The translations under genes and the position numbers were made by a program. 16,136 nucleotides of DNA from Betaproteobacteria bacterium UBA5582 (GTDB lineage Bacteria > Pseudomonadota > Gammaproteobacteria > Burkholderiales > Rhodocyclaceae). Under the pieces are notes generated by a model. The model ran no database searches, was not told the origin of the DNA, and saw only the letters and a program-made list of their open reading frames with translations. The stretch spans positions 1-16,136 of the forward strand of contig DILW01000177.1 of NCBI GenBank assembly GCA_002425245.1, given 5' to 3'. The first letter of the stretch is position 1. Each line of letters opens with the position of its first letter. This document shows, piece by piece, positions 1 through 7,404 of this stretch.

Positions 1-689
1 CTTCGCTGGCGCCGAACATCAACGCGGCGACGGCGCGCGTGCTCGACCGCCTCGGCATCGAATTATTTGAAGAAAAAAAAGCCGGCTGCTGCGGCGCCGT
101 GCGCCATCACCTCAACGACCAGGCCGCCGCCCGGGCCGACGTCCGGCGCAACATCGACGCCTGGTGGCCGCACGTTGAAGCCGGGGTCGAGGCCATCGTC
201 GTCACCGCCTCAGGTTGCGGCGTCCAGGTGCGCGACTACGGCCACCTGCTGGCCGACGACGCGGACTACGCGGCAAAGGCGGCGCGGGTCAGCGCGCTGT
301 GCCGCGACCCGTCGGAAGTGGTCGCCGCTGAAGCCGCCGCGCTCGACAAACTGCTGGTGCCGGCTGAGCGCGGCAAGCTGGCTTTCCATTCTCCATGTAC
401 ACTTCAGCATGGTTTGAAAATACGTGGCGTCGTCGAAGGACTGCTCACCCGAGCCGGCTTCCGTTTGCAGCCAGTCGTCGATGCGCATCTGTGCTGCGGA
501 TCGGCGGGGACGTATTCCGTGCTGCAGGCCGAGATTTCCGGCCAGTTGCGCGAAAGGAAATTGAACGCGCTCAATGCGTCGGCACCGGATTGCGTCGCTA
601 CGGCGAACATTGGTTGCCTGACGCACTTGAAGGCGGGTTCGGCGCTGCCGGTAAGGCACTGGATAGAATTGATGGATGAGGCAACTTGA
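1..689 (+). CDS. glcF: Glycolate oxidase iron-sulfur subunit GlcF, C-terminal part (5' end outside window)
   Basis: The open frame enters from the left edge (first full codon at 3) and stops at 687-689, giving 228 residues of a protein usually near 400. GlcF is the iron-sulfur subunit of glycolate oxidase (GlcDEF), which oxidises glycolate to glyoxylate and passes electrons to the membrane quinone pool. Visible are the two cysteine-rich CCG domains of this family: a KAGCCGAVRHH block near the start, then HSPCTLQHG followed by LCCGSAGTYS near the end. The N-terminal 4Fe-4S ferredoxin domain would lie upstream. The GTG at 39 is internal, because the family-typical LAPNINAATARVLDRLG runs through it. 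The TGA overlaps the next gene's ATG by one base, so the two are probably translationally coupled. The related LutA/heterodisulfide-reductase CCG proteins are possible, but the sequence fits GlcF best. Confidence 0.9.
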   Translation, partial: SLAPNINAATARVLDRLGIELFEEKKAGCCGAVRHHLNDQAAARADVRRNIDAWWPHVEAGVEAIVVTASGCGVQVRDYGHLLADDADYAAKAARVSALCRDPSEVVAAEAAALDKLLVPAERGKLAFHSPCTLQHGLKIRGVVEGLLTRAGFRLQPVVDAHLCCGSAGTYSVLQAEISGQLRERKLNALNASAPDCVATANIGCLTHLKAGSALPVRHWIELMDEAT

Positions 690-1576
690 TGGGCAAGCAA
701 CCGACAGTAAAGGAAATCAGCGCCGATCTGGGCGAGCAGGACGTCGTCCGGATCAAGCGGGTGCTCGAAGGAGGTATCCGCATTCCGGCCCAGCCCCGGG
801 TGCTGAACGAGTTGCGCAAGCTGATGGCACGCCAGGAACTGGACGTGCGCTTGCTGGCCAGGACCATCAACCAGGATCCGGGACTGACCGCAATGCTGTT
901 CAAGGTGGTTGGCAATGCCGCCTACCGCAAGCATCAGCCGTTCGACTCGCTTGAGCAGATCCTGCATGCTGTGGGGGTTGCCCAGACCTACAATCTGGCC
1001 CAGGCGATTGCCCTGCGCAATGTCGGCATGACGTCCGATAAACGTGTTTATGAGGCTTTCTGGGTGCGTTCGCAGGCGGTCGGCGAACTGGCCATGCTGA
1101 TCGCCGAGGAGCGTGTCGCTGTCTGCAACCTGTTCCCCGATCAGGCTTACCTGGCTGGGATCTTCCATGCCTGTGGGGTGCCCCTGCTGTTACAGCGCTT
1201 TCCCAGTTACTGCAGCGAGTTGCGGCTCGGTACGCCGGGGCATTGGGCCAACTGGCAGGAAGAGGACCGCAAGTTCAATACCGATCATGCCGTGGTCGGC
1301 TACCTGGTGGCCCGCCACTGGTGTCTGCCTGGCTTCATCTGTGATGCCATCCGTTACCAGCATTCGATGCTCGATCTGGGCGATCACGATGCGCGCAGCA
1401 TGGTCGCCATCCTCCAGCTGGCCATCGAAATCCACGCCCGCGATCAGCGGGTGCCGAATCCCGAGTGGGATGCGGTCAGGAGCCAGGTGCTGCCTGAACT
1501 GGGGCTGAGCGACGAGGCTCTGCCCGAGTTTGTGGACGTTGTGCTGGAACGTTATGCCGCTGCACTTTCGGTATGA
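689..1576 (+). CDS. HDOD-domain signalling protein
   Basis: A 295-residue protein made almost entirely of one HDOD domain, a catalytically inactive relative of HD phosphohydrolases found in bacterial signalling and motility regulators. The domain runs from about residue 25 (IPAQPRVLNELRKLM, NQDPGLTAMLFKVVGNAA) to about residue 230 (DHAVVGYLVARHWCLP, IRYQHS). Where a true HD enzyme has HD, this has H160-A-C-G, so hydrolase activity is not expected. No receiver, GGDEF or other output domain is attached. The ATG at 689 is preferred to the TTG at 686 because it overlaps the glcF TGA by one base and has a purine-rich GGATGAGG stretch upstream. It lies 34 bases before the PP2C phosphatase gene, so the two may be co-transcribed. 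The exact role is unknown. Confidence 0.85.
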   Translation: MGKQPTVKEISADLGEQDVVRIKRVLEGGIRIPAQPRVLNELRKLMARQELDVRLLARTINQDPGLTAMLFKVVGNAAYRKHQPFDSLEQILHAVGVAQTYNLAQAIALRNVGMTSDKRVYEAFWVRSQAVGELAMLIAEERVAVCNLFPDQAYLAGIFHACGVPLLLQRFPSYCSELRLGTPGHWANWQEEDRKFNTDHAVVGYLVARHWCLPGFICDAIRYQHSMLDLGDHDARSMVAILQLAIEIHARDQRVPNPEWDAVRSQVLPELGLSDEALPEFVDVVLERYAAALSV

Positions 1577-1610
1577 TGAGGTCGTTTTACCGCTCGCCTG
1601 AGGAAGCGTG

Positions 1611-2378
1611 ATGCCGATTGCCGTTGATGCATGTGCAGCCCAGCACCAGGGCGATCGCAAGGAGCAGCAGGATCGGGTCGCCATCATTCCGCATCCGCGT
1701 GCCCGGGGCGTGGCGCTGGCGGTGGTTGCCGACGGCATGGGCGGACACACGGGCGGGGCCTTGGCTGCCGAGCAGGTGATTCACACCTCGAAAAACAACC
1801 TTGAACATTTCTCGCCGGCCGAGGAAAGCGCGCGCTGGCTGCTGGAAAACAGCATGCGCGAAGCGCACACGATGATCAAGGCGTCCCGTTTCATGAACGA
1901 AAAGGACCCCCACAGCACGGCGGTGATGCTGCTCCTGCAGCCTGGTCGGGTGACCTGGGGGTATTGCGGCGACAGCAGGCTCTACCGCTTTCGTGACGGC
2001 CGCTTGTTGGAGCGCACGGTTGATCACTCCTTCGTCGAGCACTTGCTGGCGATTGGCAAGATCACGCCGGAACAGGCTGAAACTCATCCCAACCGTAATC
2101 TGCTGATGACCTCGCTCGGGGGCCAGGACGAACCGCGCTTCGATTTCGGAGAAGCCACCGAGCTATGTGCCGGTGACAGCTTCATGCTGTGCTCGGACGG
2201 AATCTGGGCCTATTTCGACGACGCCGAACTGGGCGCCTTGCTCAGCGAAAATTCGGCCCGCCTGGCCTGCGAGAAAATCATCAACCTGGCCCGGCAGCGG
2301 GCCGGCGGGGGGGGCGACAATCTGTCGCTGGCGGTCATCCGCCTGTGCGAAGGCGCGCCGTCCAAAGCCAGTAAATAA
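1611..2378 (+). CDS. PP2C-family serine/threonine protein phosphatase
   Basis: A 255-residue single-domain PPM/PP2C phosphatase, a Mg/Mn-dependent enzyme that removes phosphate from Ser/Thr of proteins. Metal-site motifs are present in order: QQDR (D21), VVADGMGGHTGG (D41-G42), STAVMLL and YCGDSRLYRFRDG (about 102-130), TVDHSFVEHLL, LCSDGIW (D196-G197) and GGGDNLSLAVI (D236-N237). The first motif has Gln where many members have Asn. There is no signal peptide, membrane segment or attached kinase domain, so it should be cytoplasmic. The ATG at 1611 is chosen over the adjacent GTG at 1608 because GAGGAAG at about 1600 is then well spaced. It follows the HDOD gene closely. No protein kinase is visible in the window, so its substrate cannot be named. 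Confidence 0.9.
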   Translation: MPIAVDACAAQHQGDRKEQQDRVAIIPHPRARGVALAVVADGMGGHTGGALAAEQVIHTSKNNLEHFSPAEESARWLLENSMREAHTMIKASRFMNEKDPHSTAVMLLLQPGRVTWGYCGDSRLYRFRDGRLLERTVDHSFVEHLLAIGKITPEQAETHPNRNLLMTSLGGQDEPRFDFGEATELCAGDSFMLCSDGIWAYFDDAELGALLSENSARLACEKIINLARQRAGGGGDNLSLAVIRLCEGAPSKASK

Positions 2379-2392
2379 ATCGGAAAGGCAAG

Positions 2393-2417
2393 GCATCCGG
2401 GCGGCGTCGCCCGGTGC
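2393..2417 (-). terminator. GC-rich hairpin between convergent phosphatase and rhlE genes
   Basis: A perfect 7-bp stem with a 4-base loop (2397-2414: CCGGGCG / GCGT / CGCCCGG) extends by GCA/TGC across a one-base bulge. It sits between two convergent stop codons at 2378 and 2423. On the - strand it is followed by a T-rich but interrupted stretch, so it suits rhlE termination better than the phosphatase gene. The lack of an uninterrupted U-tract makes it a weak intrinsic terminator. Confidence 0.4.
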
Positions 2418-2422
2418 TGTCG

Positions 2423-3928
2423 TCAGGGCTTGCGGCCGATCCCGCCAAGTAGCGCTGCCACCACCCGCTTGGGTTTGTGCGGGCTGGCCTGGGTCGTGGC
2501 ACGCGGTGCCTCGGCGTTTTCGCCCAGTGGCCGTTGGGCGGCCTCGTAGGGTTTGCTGAAGTCGAACCCGTCGGCCGCAATCATCGGGTTGCGTCTTGGC
2601 CGTTCGGGGCGCTCGCGGCGTTCCCCACGGTCGCTGCGCTCCGGGCGGCTGGCAAGCGGCGCCTTGGCGGGCGGCGGCGGGCGCTTCTTCTTGTTGCCCG
2701 GCGGGTATTCGTATTCCGGTTCGGGTTCGAAGCCGGCCACTTCAACCTGTTCGATGGGCCGCTTGATCAGCTTTTCGATATCGACCAGGTAGCCGACTTC
2801 GTGCGCGCTGACCAGCGAAATGGCGTTGCCCATCTTGCCGGCGCGGCCGGTACGGCCGATGCGGTGCACGTAGTCTTCCGGCGTGTGCGGCAGTTCGTAG
2901 TTGATTACATAGGGCAGGTCGTCGACGTCGAGGCCGCGGGCGGCGACATCGGTGGCGATCAGTGCGTGCGTCTGGCCGGCCTTGAAGGCTTCGAGTGCCT
3001 TGATCCGGTCGAGCTGGCTCTTGTCACCGTGGATGGCATCGGCGTGGATGCCAGCGCGCTGCAGCTCGCGGGTCAGCCGCGAGCAGCCCTGCTTGGTGCG
3101 CATGAAGACGATGCACTGGCGGATTTCGCCGGATTTCAGCAGCTTGGTCAGCAGGCCGCGTTTGCCGTATTCGGAGACCGGATGAACGCGGTGGGTGATG
3201 GTTTCGGACACCTGGTTGCGGCGGGCGACTTCGACCAGCACCGGCTGCTTGAGCATGGTGTCGGCGAGCTTCTTGATTTCTTCCGAGAAGGTGGCCGAAA
3301 AGAGCAGGCTTTGCCGCTGCTGCGGCAGCATGTTGAGGATGCGGGTGACGTCGGGGATGAAGCCCATGTCGAGCATGCGGTCGGCTTCGTCGAGGACCAG
3401 CGCCTGCACCGAGTTGAAGCTGACGCTCTTCGATTCGACGTGGTCGAGCAGGCGTCCCGGCGTGGCGACGAGGATTTCGACGCCCTTCTTCAGCTCGGCG
3501 ATCTGCGGCTTGATGTCGACGCCGCCGAAGGCGCACAGGGCGCGGATTGGCGTGTGCTTGCTGTAGTCCTTGACCGATTCGAACACCTGCATCGCCAGTT
3601 CGCGGGTCGGTGCCAGGATCAGCGCGCGCACCGGGTGCTTGGCCGGCGACGGGCTGCTGCTGGCGAAGGGCAGGATGCGCTGCAGGATCGGCAGGGTGAA
3701 CGCGGCGGTCTTGCCGGTGCCGGTCTGGGCGCCGCCCATGATGTCCTTGCCGCTGATGACCAGCGGGATGGCCTTGGCCTGGATCGGTGTCGGCTTGCTG
3801 TAGCCCATCTCGGTGACGGCGCGCAGCAGCTCGGGGGCCAGGCCGAGTTCGGCAAAGGTGATGTCGGGGGCTGCTTCTGCAGGCGGGGGGCTGAGCGTGT
3901 CCTCAGCTAACGTATTGATTTCAGACAT
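2423..3928 (-). CDS. rhlE: ATP-dependent DEAD-box RNA helicase RhlE
   Basis: A 501-residue DEAD-box helicase that unwinds RNA using ATP; RhlE members act in ribosome assembly and RNA turnover, often in the cold. All core motifs are visible: Q motif (FAELGL...PTPIQ, 25-50), motif I AQTGTGKT (67-74), PTREL (108), TPGR (156), DEAD (180-183), SAT (211-213), IVFMRTK (273), TDVAARGLD (326-334) and HRIGRTGRAG (355-364). The tail from about 410 is rich in Arg, Pro and Lys, with RPERSDRGERRERPERPRR, typical of the RhlE group and probably RNA-binding. The 20-residue N-terminal extension has no alternative start. It lies 55 bases after the receiver gene on the same strand but appears to have its own promoter with almost no leader. 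RhlE is distinguished from DbpA/SrmB by the tail and the overall motif context. Confidence 0.93.
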   Translation of the reverse strand: MSEINTLAEDTLSPPPAEAAPDITFAELGLAPELLRAVTEMGYSKPTPIQAKAIPLVISGKDIMGGAQTGTGKTAAFTLPILQRILPFASSSPSPAKHPVRALILAPTRELAMQVFESVKDYSKHTPIRALCAFGGVDIKPQIAELKKGVEILVATPGRLLDHVESKSVSFNSVQALVLDEADRMLDMGFIPDVTRILNMLPQQRQSLLFSATFSEEIKKLADTMLKQPVLVEVARRNQVSETITHRVHPVSEYGKRGLLTKLLKSGEIRQCIVFMRTKQGCSRLTRELQRAGIHADAIHGDKSQLDRIKALEAFKAGQTHALIATDVAARGLDVDDLPYVINYELPHTPEDYVHRIGRTGRAGKMGNAISLVSAHEVGYLVDIEKLIKRPIEQVEVAGFEPEPEYEYPPGNKKKRPPPPAKAPLASRPERSDRGERRERPERPRRNPMIAADGFDFSKPYEAAQRPLGENAEAPRATTQASPHKPKRVVAALLGGIGRKP

Positions 3929-3936
3929 GGCTGGGG

Positions 3937-3942
3937 ATTATA
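3937..3942 (-). promoter_or_regulatory. Consensus -10 box (TATAAT) immediately before rhlE
   Basis: On the - strand the sequence reads GGGTATAATCCCCAGCC followed by the rhlE ATG. The TATAAT is a perfect sigma-70 -10 element ending 8 bases before the start codon, so transcription would begin at or within a base or two of the ATG. No good TTGACA-like -35 is seen at 16-18 bases, and no TGn extension. There is also no Shine-Dalgarno sequence, which fits a leaderless transcript. Whether the box is used is inference. Confidence 0.5.
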
Positions 3943-3983
3943 CCCGCTTAGGGGCTAGCATATCGGACGAGTTTACAGCGCCC

Positions 3984-4346
3984 TCAGACGGGCTGGGCCA
4001 GCGCCTGCAATTGCTCGCGATTGATCGGCTTGACCAGGATGTCGTCGAAGCCGGCTGCGAGGAAGCGGGCGCGGTCCTCCGGAAAGGCGTGCGCGGTGTA
4101 GGCAATGATCCTGAGCTGGTGACCGGCCTGCTGTTGTCGCAGTTGGACACAGGTTTCCTCACCGCTCAGGCCGGGCATGCTGATGTCGAGCAGGATCAGG
4201 CTGAACGGATGCTGTTCTGCCAGTTCCAGGGCGCGGCTTCCGTTGTCGGCTTCGTGCGTCTGCCAGCCCATCTTGCGCAACAGCGTCATGGCGATCAGGC
4301 GGTTGGTCGGGTGATCGTCGACGATCAGGGCGAGGGGTTCAGACAT
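3984..4346 (-). CDS. Stand-alone response regulator receiver domain protein
   Basis: A 120-residue CheY-like receiver with no output domain. Conserved residues are visible: acidic pair D10-D11 (IVDDHPTN), phosphoacceptor D54 in LILLDISMPG, T84 in AYTAHA and K106 in VKPI. It should take phosphate from the histidine kinase encoded just upstream: the ATG at 4346 lies inside the end of that gene, overlapping by 8 bases, which argues for coupled translation and partnership. The start is chosen because MSEPLALIVDD is the natural receiver N-terminus; the frame continues upstream only as antisense-free overlap with the kinase. With no DNA-binding or enzymatic domain, it must act by protein interaction or as a phosphate shuttle or sink for another kinase. 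Confidence 0.9.
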   Translation of the reverse strand: MSEPLALIVDDHPTNRLIAMTLLRKMGWQTHEADNGSRALELAEQHPFSLILLDISMPGLSGEETCVQLRQQQAGHQLRIIAYTAHAFPEDRARFLAAGFDDILVKPINREQLQALAQPV

Positions 4347-6882
4347 TGTTATCTTTCTTCGGCATGTAGACAGTGAAGGTTGCGCCCTTGCCCGGCTCCG
4401 ATTCGAGCTCGACACGGCCTCCCATATTGTTGACCAGCTGGCGCACGACGGACAGTCCGAGACCGGTGCCGCCGTGTTCCCGGGTGAGGAAATTACCCAG
4501 TTGCTTGAATTTCTCGAAGATCACTTCCTGGTCTTCGGCTGCGATGCCCGGTCCGCTGTCGCGGACGTAGATGGCCACCTGCTCCCCGGCGTCGCGAGCA
4601 CCGAGCACGACGCTGCCGTGCTGGGTGAATTTGACGGCATTGCTGAGCAGGTTGTTGATGATCTGACGTAGACGGGTGGGATCGGCATGCAGCGTCTCGG
4701 GCAGGTCGGCTGGCAGCGCCAGCGAAATCGCCAGACCCTTGGCTTCGGCGCTGCTGCGATGCACCGCCAGACTGCTTTCGAGGAAATCGCCCAGGGGCAG
4801 GTCGAGCGGCTGGAACTGCATCTCGCCGGCTTCGATCTTCGCCAGGTCGAGGATTTCGCTGACCAGGGTGAGCAGGTGTTCGCCGCTCTGGTGAATGATG
4901 TTCGCGTATTCAAGGTGCTCGGGCGTGGCCAGGTCGTTACGCAGCAGATCGGCAAAGCCGAGGATGCCGTTGAGCGGGGTGCGCAGTTCGTGCGAGACGG
5001 TGGCCAGGAAGGCCGACTTGGCCCGGCTGGCTTCCTCGGCCTTGGCCCGGGCCTCTTCCAGTCGCTTGAACGACTCCTCGACCGAATCGGCCATGGCATT
5101 GAACGAGCGTGCCAACTCGCCCATCTCGTCGCGTGCACCATCATCCAGGCGGCGCCTCAGGTCGCCGTCGCGGAAGGCACGAATGCCGTCGATCATCGAG
5201 GTGATGCGGCCGGTGAGCAGGTTGGCCATCCAGATGGCAATGAAGATGACGATCACCACCATGGCGAGCGTCGATCCCCACAAACCGATGGCGGTGGTGG
5301 TCAGGTTGTCTTCGATGCCGGCCAGCAGGTCGCTGCGCAGGGTCTTGAATTCGCGGTCCTTTTCGCCGACCAGGGTGTTGATTTTTTCGGCCGTTTCGGT
5401 CGCCGCCTTGTGAAAGTCGTCAACATTGGCGCCGATGGTGACGAAGCCGAAGCCCTGCGGCGTCTTCCCGTATTGGCCGGTGTAGTAGGGAATGGCGGCG
5501 GCCGTGGTCAGTTTCCACAAGCCGGAGAAGAAGATGACGAAGGAACCGGAGCCGCCGTGTTCGGTGAGTGCGTTCCAGCCATCGCACTGCGGCGAGAAAT
5601 TGAGGTAGCGGCAGTCGAGGCCCAGGGTGCCGGCCTTGACCTGTTCGCCGGCTGGTTTGCGGGTCAGACGCTGATCCTGGAATGGCGGCACTTCGGCCAG
5701 GAATTCGTGCGAAGGCTTGCCGCTGGCCTGCCAGGCTGCATACAGCTCGCTGTCCAGCCACGGCGTGACCGGGTGACCGGTTTCCGGGTCGTAGCCGACG
5801 ATCATGTAGTCGCGCGGATGGGAAATGGAGCGGCTCTTGTGATCCCAGATGAAGGCGTAGTTGCCCTTGATCGCGTCGATGATCGGCGTGTAGCGCTCGG
5901 CGGTCGGCATCAGCCGGTCGGTGAACTGGCGGATGTGGTCGTGATCGAGGGCCAGGGTCACGTAGCCGCTGATCCGGCCGTCGCGGACCACCGGGGTGGC
6001 CCAGCGGACGATGCCGCGGAAGCGCTTGCCGACCGGGTTTTCGGTGCCGGCGTAGGCGGCCTTCTCGGGGGCGAAGGGGGCGCCGATCTTTTCCAGTCGC
6101 TCCGGCAGGTAGGGGCCGATCAGGTCGGTGCGTACATAAGCGCCGATCACCTCGGAGACGTAGATTTCGCCAGCCTTGAGCTTGCGCAGTTCGGGGAAGT
6201 AGGTTTCCGCCCGGACAAAGGTGTTGCGGCGTTCGCTGATGTTCTTCAGGGTCTTGTCGGTGAGGTCGCCGCTGGTGACCTTGATCCGCTCGTTACCGGC
6301 CAGGTCGACATAGGTCATTTCGACGAACAGCGGCGTGGACTCGGGTTCGCCCAGGTATTCCGGGGGGCGCAGGTGAAAATCGCGGGCGTTGTCGGAGAGG
6401 ATGGGGCGGGTCAGCTTGGCTTCCCTGTTGACCGGGGTAACCGGCTCCCAGGACTTGGCGTCGGGAGCCAGTTGCCAGGGGCCGTGGCGGTACAGGGTTC
6501 GCTTGCGTTGCGCCAGGAAGCGGCGGAAGGCTGCCTCGCTCAACTCGCTGTCGGCTGCCTGCAGGATGTCGGCGTCGCGGGCATAGAGGAAGCGGGCAAT
6601 GTTGCGGGCAGCGTCGGTGGTCAGGGTTTCGATCGCCTCGCGCGAGCGTTCGTCGAGTGCCTTGATCGAATCCTCGGTGACGGTCTTGCCGATTTCCTGA
6701 ATGGTGTGCAGCGAAGCATCGGCCATCCCGGCGGCCTTCTGCGAGACGGCGTCACCCAGGCCCTGCGCAGTGTGCCAGGCGAACCAGGCCAGCAGCAACA
6801 GGGGAACCACCTTGATCAGCACGAAGATGGCGATCAGCTTGCCACGAATTCCGTGCAGAAACTGGGGCAGCCGATTCGTCAC
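4339..6882 (-). CDS. Membrane sensor histidine kinase with very large periplasmic (Cache-like) domain
   Basis: An 847-residue two-component sensor kinase of the inner membrane. Segments in order: TM helix about 16-36; periplasmic region about 37-533; TM helix about 534-556; HAMP about 557-609; a short coiled coil; HisKA with phosphoacceptor H631 in SHELRTPLN; HATPase with N-box NNLLSNAVKF (743-752), DSGPGI (775-780), FEKFKQLG and GGTGLGLSV (804-812). The periplasmic part looks like a double-Cache-type sensor (for example TPVVRDGRISGYVTLALDHDHI and ISHPRDYMIVGYDPETGHPV) and carries two close cysteines (C424, C433) that could form a disulfide. There is no attached receiver or Hpt domain; the next gene supplies the receiver. 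The start is GTG at 6882 with GGGAG about 8 bases upstream. The ligand is unknown. The Cache assignment is moderate, the kinase assignment firm. Confidence 0.9.
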   Translation of the reverse strand: MTNRLPQFLHGIRGKLIAIFVLIKVVPLLLLAWFAWHTAQGLGDAVSQKAAGMADASLHTIQEIGKTVTEDSIKALDERSREAIETLTTDAARNIARFLYARDADILQAADSELSEAAFRRFLAQRKRTLYRHGPWQLAPDAKSWEPVTPVNREAKLTRPILSDNARDFHLRPPEYLGEPESTPLFVEMTYVDLAGNERIKVTSGDLTDKTLKNISERRNTFVRAETYFPELRKLKAGEIYVSEVIGAYVRTDLIGPYLPERLEKIGAPFAPEKAAYAGTENPVGKRFRGIVRWATPVVRDGRISGYVTLALDHDHIRQFTDRLMPTAERYTPIIDAIKGNYAFIWDHKSRSISHPRDYMIVGYDPETGHPVTPWLDSELYAAWQASGKPSHEFLAEVPPFQDQRLTRKPAGEQVKAGTLGLDCRYLNFSPQCDGWNALTEHGGSGSFVIFFSGLWKLTTAAAIPYYTGQYGKTPQGFGFVTIGANVDDFHKAATETAEKINTLVGEKDREFKTLRSDLLAGIEDNLTTTAIGLWGSTLAMVVIVIFIAIWMANLLTGRITSMIDGIRAFRDGDLRRRLDDGARDEMGELARSFNAMADSVEESFKRLEEARAKAEEASRAKSAFLATVSHELRTPLNGILGFADLLRNDLATPEHLEYANIIHQSGEHLLTLVSEILDLAKIEAGEMQFQPLDLPLGDFLESSLAVHRSSAEAKGLAISLALPADLPETLHADPTRLRQIINNLLSNAVKFTQHGSVVLGARDAGEQVAIYVRDSGPGIAAEDQEVIFEKFKQLGNFLTREHGGTGLGLSVVRQLVNNMGGRVELESEPGKGATFTVYMPKKDNNV

Positions 6883-6915
6883 TGTGGGTCTCCCGGAGAC
6901 TGGCGGATGGCTGGT

Positions 6916-7308
6916 CTAGTGCTTTTCTTCCGCTGCGGCCGGCGCGGGTGCCACCGCCGGCGCCTCGCTTTCAGCCGCTGCTGCTGGTGCCGGTTTCTTG
7001 CGCTTGACGCCCGGGGGCTCGGGCGGCGGCAATTGCGGCGTGATCGTTTCCAGCTTGTTCTCCCGCATGTATTCGTCCATTTCACGCCAGCCGGCGTAAA
7101 CACTGGCCTTGGGCAACCAGCCATAAATGGCGTAGCAATCCTCGATCGCGCGTCCCGAGTGGCGGCAGGCACTGCCGACTGCCTTACCCTCGGCGTCGGT
7201 TCTGGCTTCCTTGACCGCCGGGTTTTCGAGACCGAGCTTGCCGGCAATCTGGTCGCAGCCGGTGAGCGTCAGAAGGGCCATGCCGAGGATGAGGGCGCAC
7301 TTGATCAT
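6916..7308 (-). CDS. Small lipoprotein of unknown function, first gene of the kinase operon
   Basis: A 130-residue putative lipoprotein. The N-terminus MIKCALILGMALLTLTGC is a signal peptide ending in a lipobox (LTGC), with C18 as the lipidated residue. The mature part has a conserved-looking core, about 45-90 (GSACRHSGRAIEDCYAIYGW and a GWREMDEYMREN stretch), with two Cys residues, then a low-complexity Pro/Ala/Lys/Glu tail ending EEKH. ATG 7308 is chosen because it starts the signal peptide; upstream codons in frame are not signal-like. It lies 33 bases before the sensor kinase on the same strand, so it probably shares its transcript and could modulate the kinase's periplasmic domain (inference). 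Its promoter must lie in the 96-base gap shared with the divergent ugpB-like gene. I do not recognise the family. Confidence 0.75.
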   Translation of the reverse strand: MIKCALILGMALLTLTGCDQIAGKLGLENPAVKEARTDAEGKAVGSACRHSGRAIEDCYAIYGWLPKASVYAGWREMDEYMRENKLETITPQLPPPEPPGVKRKKPAPAAAAESEAPAVAPAPAAAEEKH

Positions 7309-7325
7309 GGCCGGAATTCTCGCAC

Positions 7326-7345
7326 ATCTGTCGTAAATCTGTCGA
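7326..7345 (+). promoter_or_regulatory. PhoB box (Pho box) upstream of ugpB-like gene
   Basis: Two perfect ATCTGTCG repeats (7326-7333 and 7337-7344) sit 11 bases apart. Read from 7328, CTGTCGTAAATCTGTCGA matches the known PhoB consensus (CTGTCAT, four A/T-rich bases, CTGTCAY) at about 15 of 18 positions, with both CTGTC cores intact. The orientation points at the + strand gene at 7405. The box ends 23 bases before the -10 element; classical boxes end about 10 bases before it, so spacing is the weak point. Confidence 0.65.
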
Positions 7346-7368
7346 AATCCGCAAGCGGGACAGGGCGT

Positions 7369-7374
7369 TATAAT
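7369..7374 (+). promoter_or_regulatory. Consensus -10 box (TATAAT) for the ugpB-ugpQ pair
   Basis: GTTATAATACGC contains a perfect TATAAT. No good -35 hexamer lies 16-18 bases upstream (AATCCG at 17), as expected for an activator-dependent promoter. Transcription would start near 7380, giving a leader of about 25 bases before the ATG at 7405. Confidence 0.55.
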
Positions 7375-7404
7375 ACGCACTCGTTTTTTCCCCGGGTGTT
7401 GCCG

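Noticed and set aside
2493..2507. TGGCACG-like sequence resembling a sigma-54 promoter half
   Set aside because: It lies inside the rhlE coding tail and lacks the TTGCA element at the required spacing.
2477..3910. 477-codon + strand open frame opposite rhlE
   Set aside because: rhlE carries every DEAD-box motif on the - strand; the + strand frame has none and no start signals.
4687..7404. Very long + strand open frame (about 900 codons) antisense to the sensor kinase and lipoprotein, running in frame into the ugpB-like gene
   Set aside because: It is an artefact of high GC and codon bias opposite a real gene. The - strand kinase has complete domain motifs, the + strand translation is low-complexity and matches no family, and a signal peptide with a promoter marks the true start at 7405.
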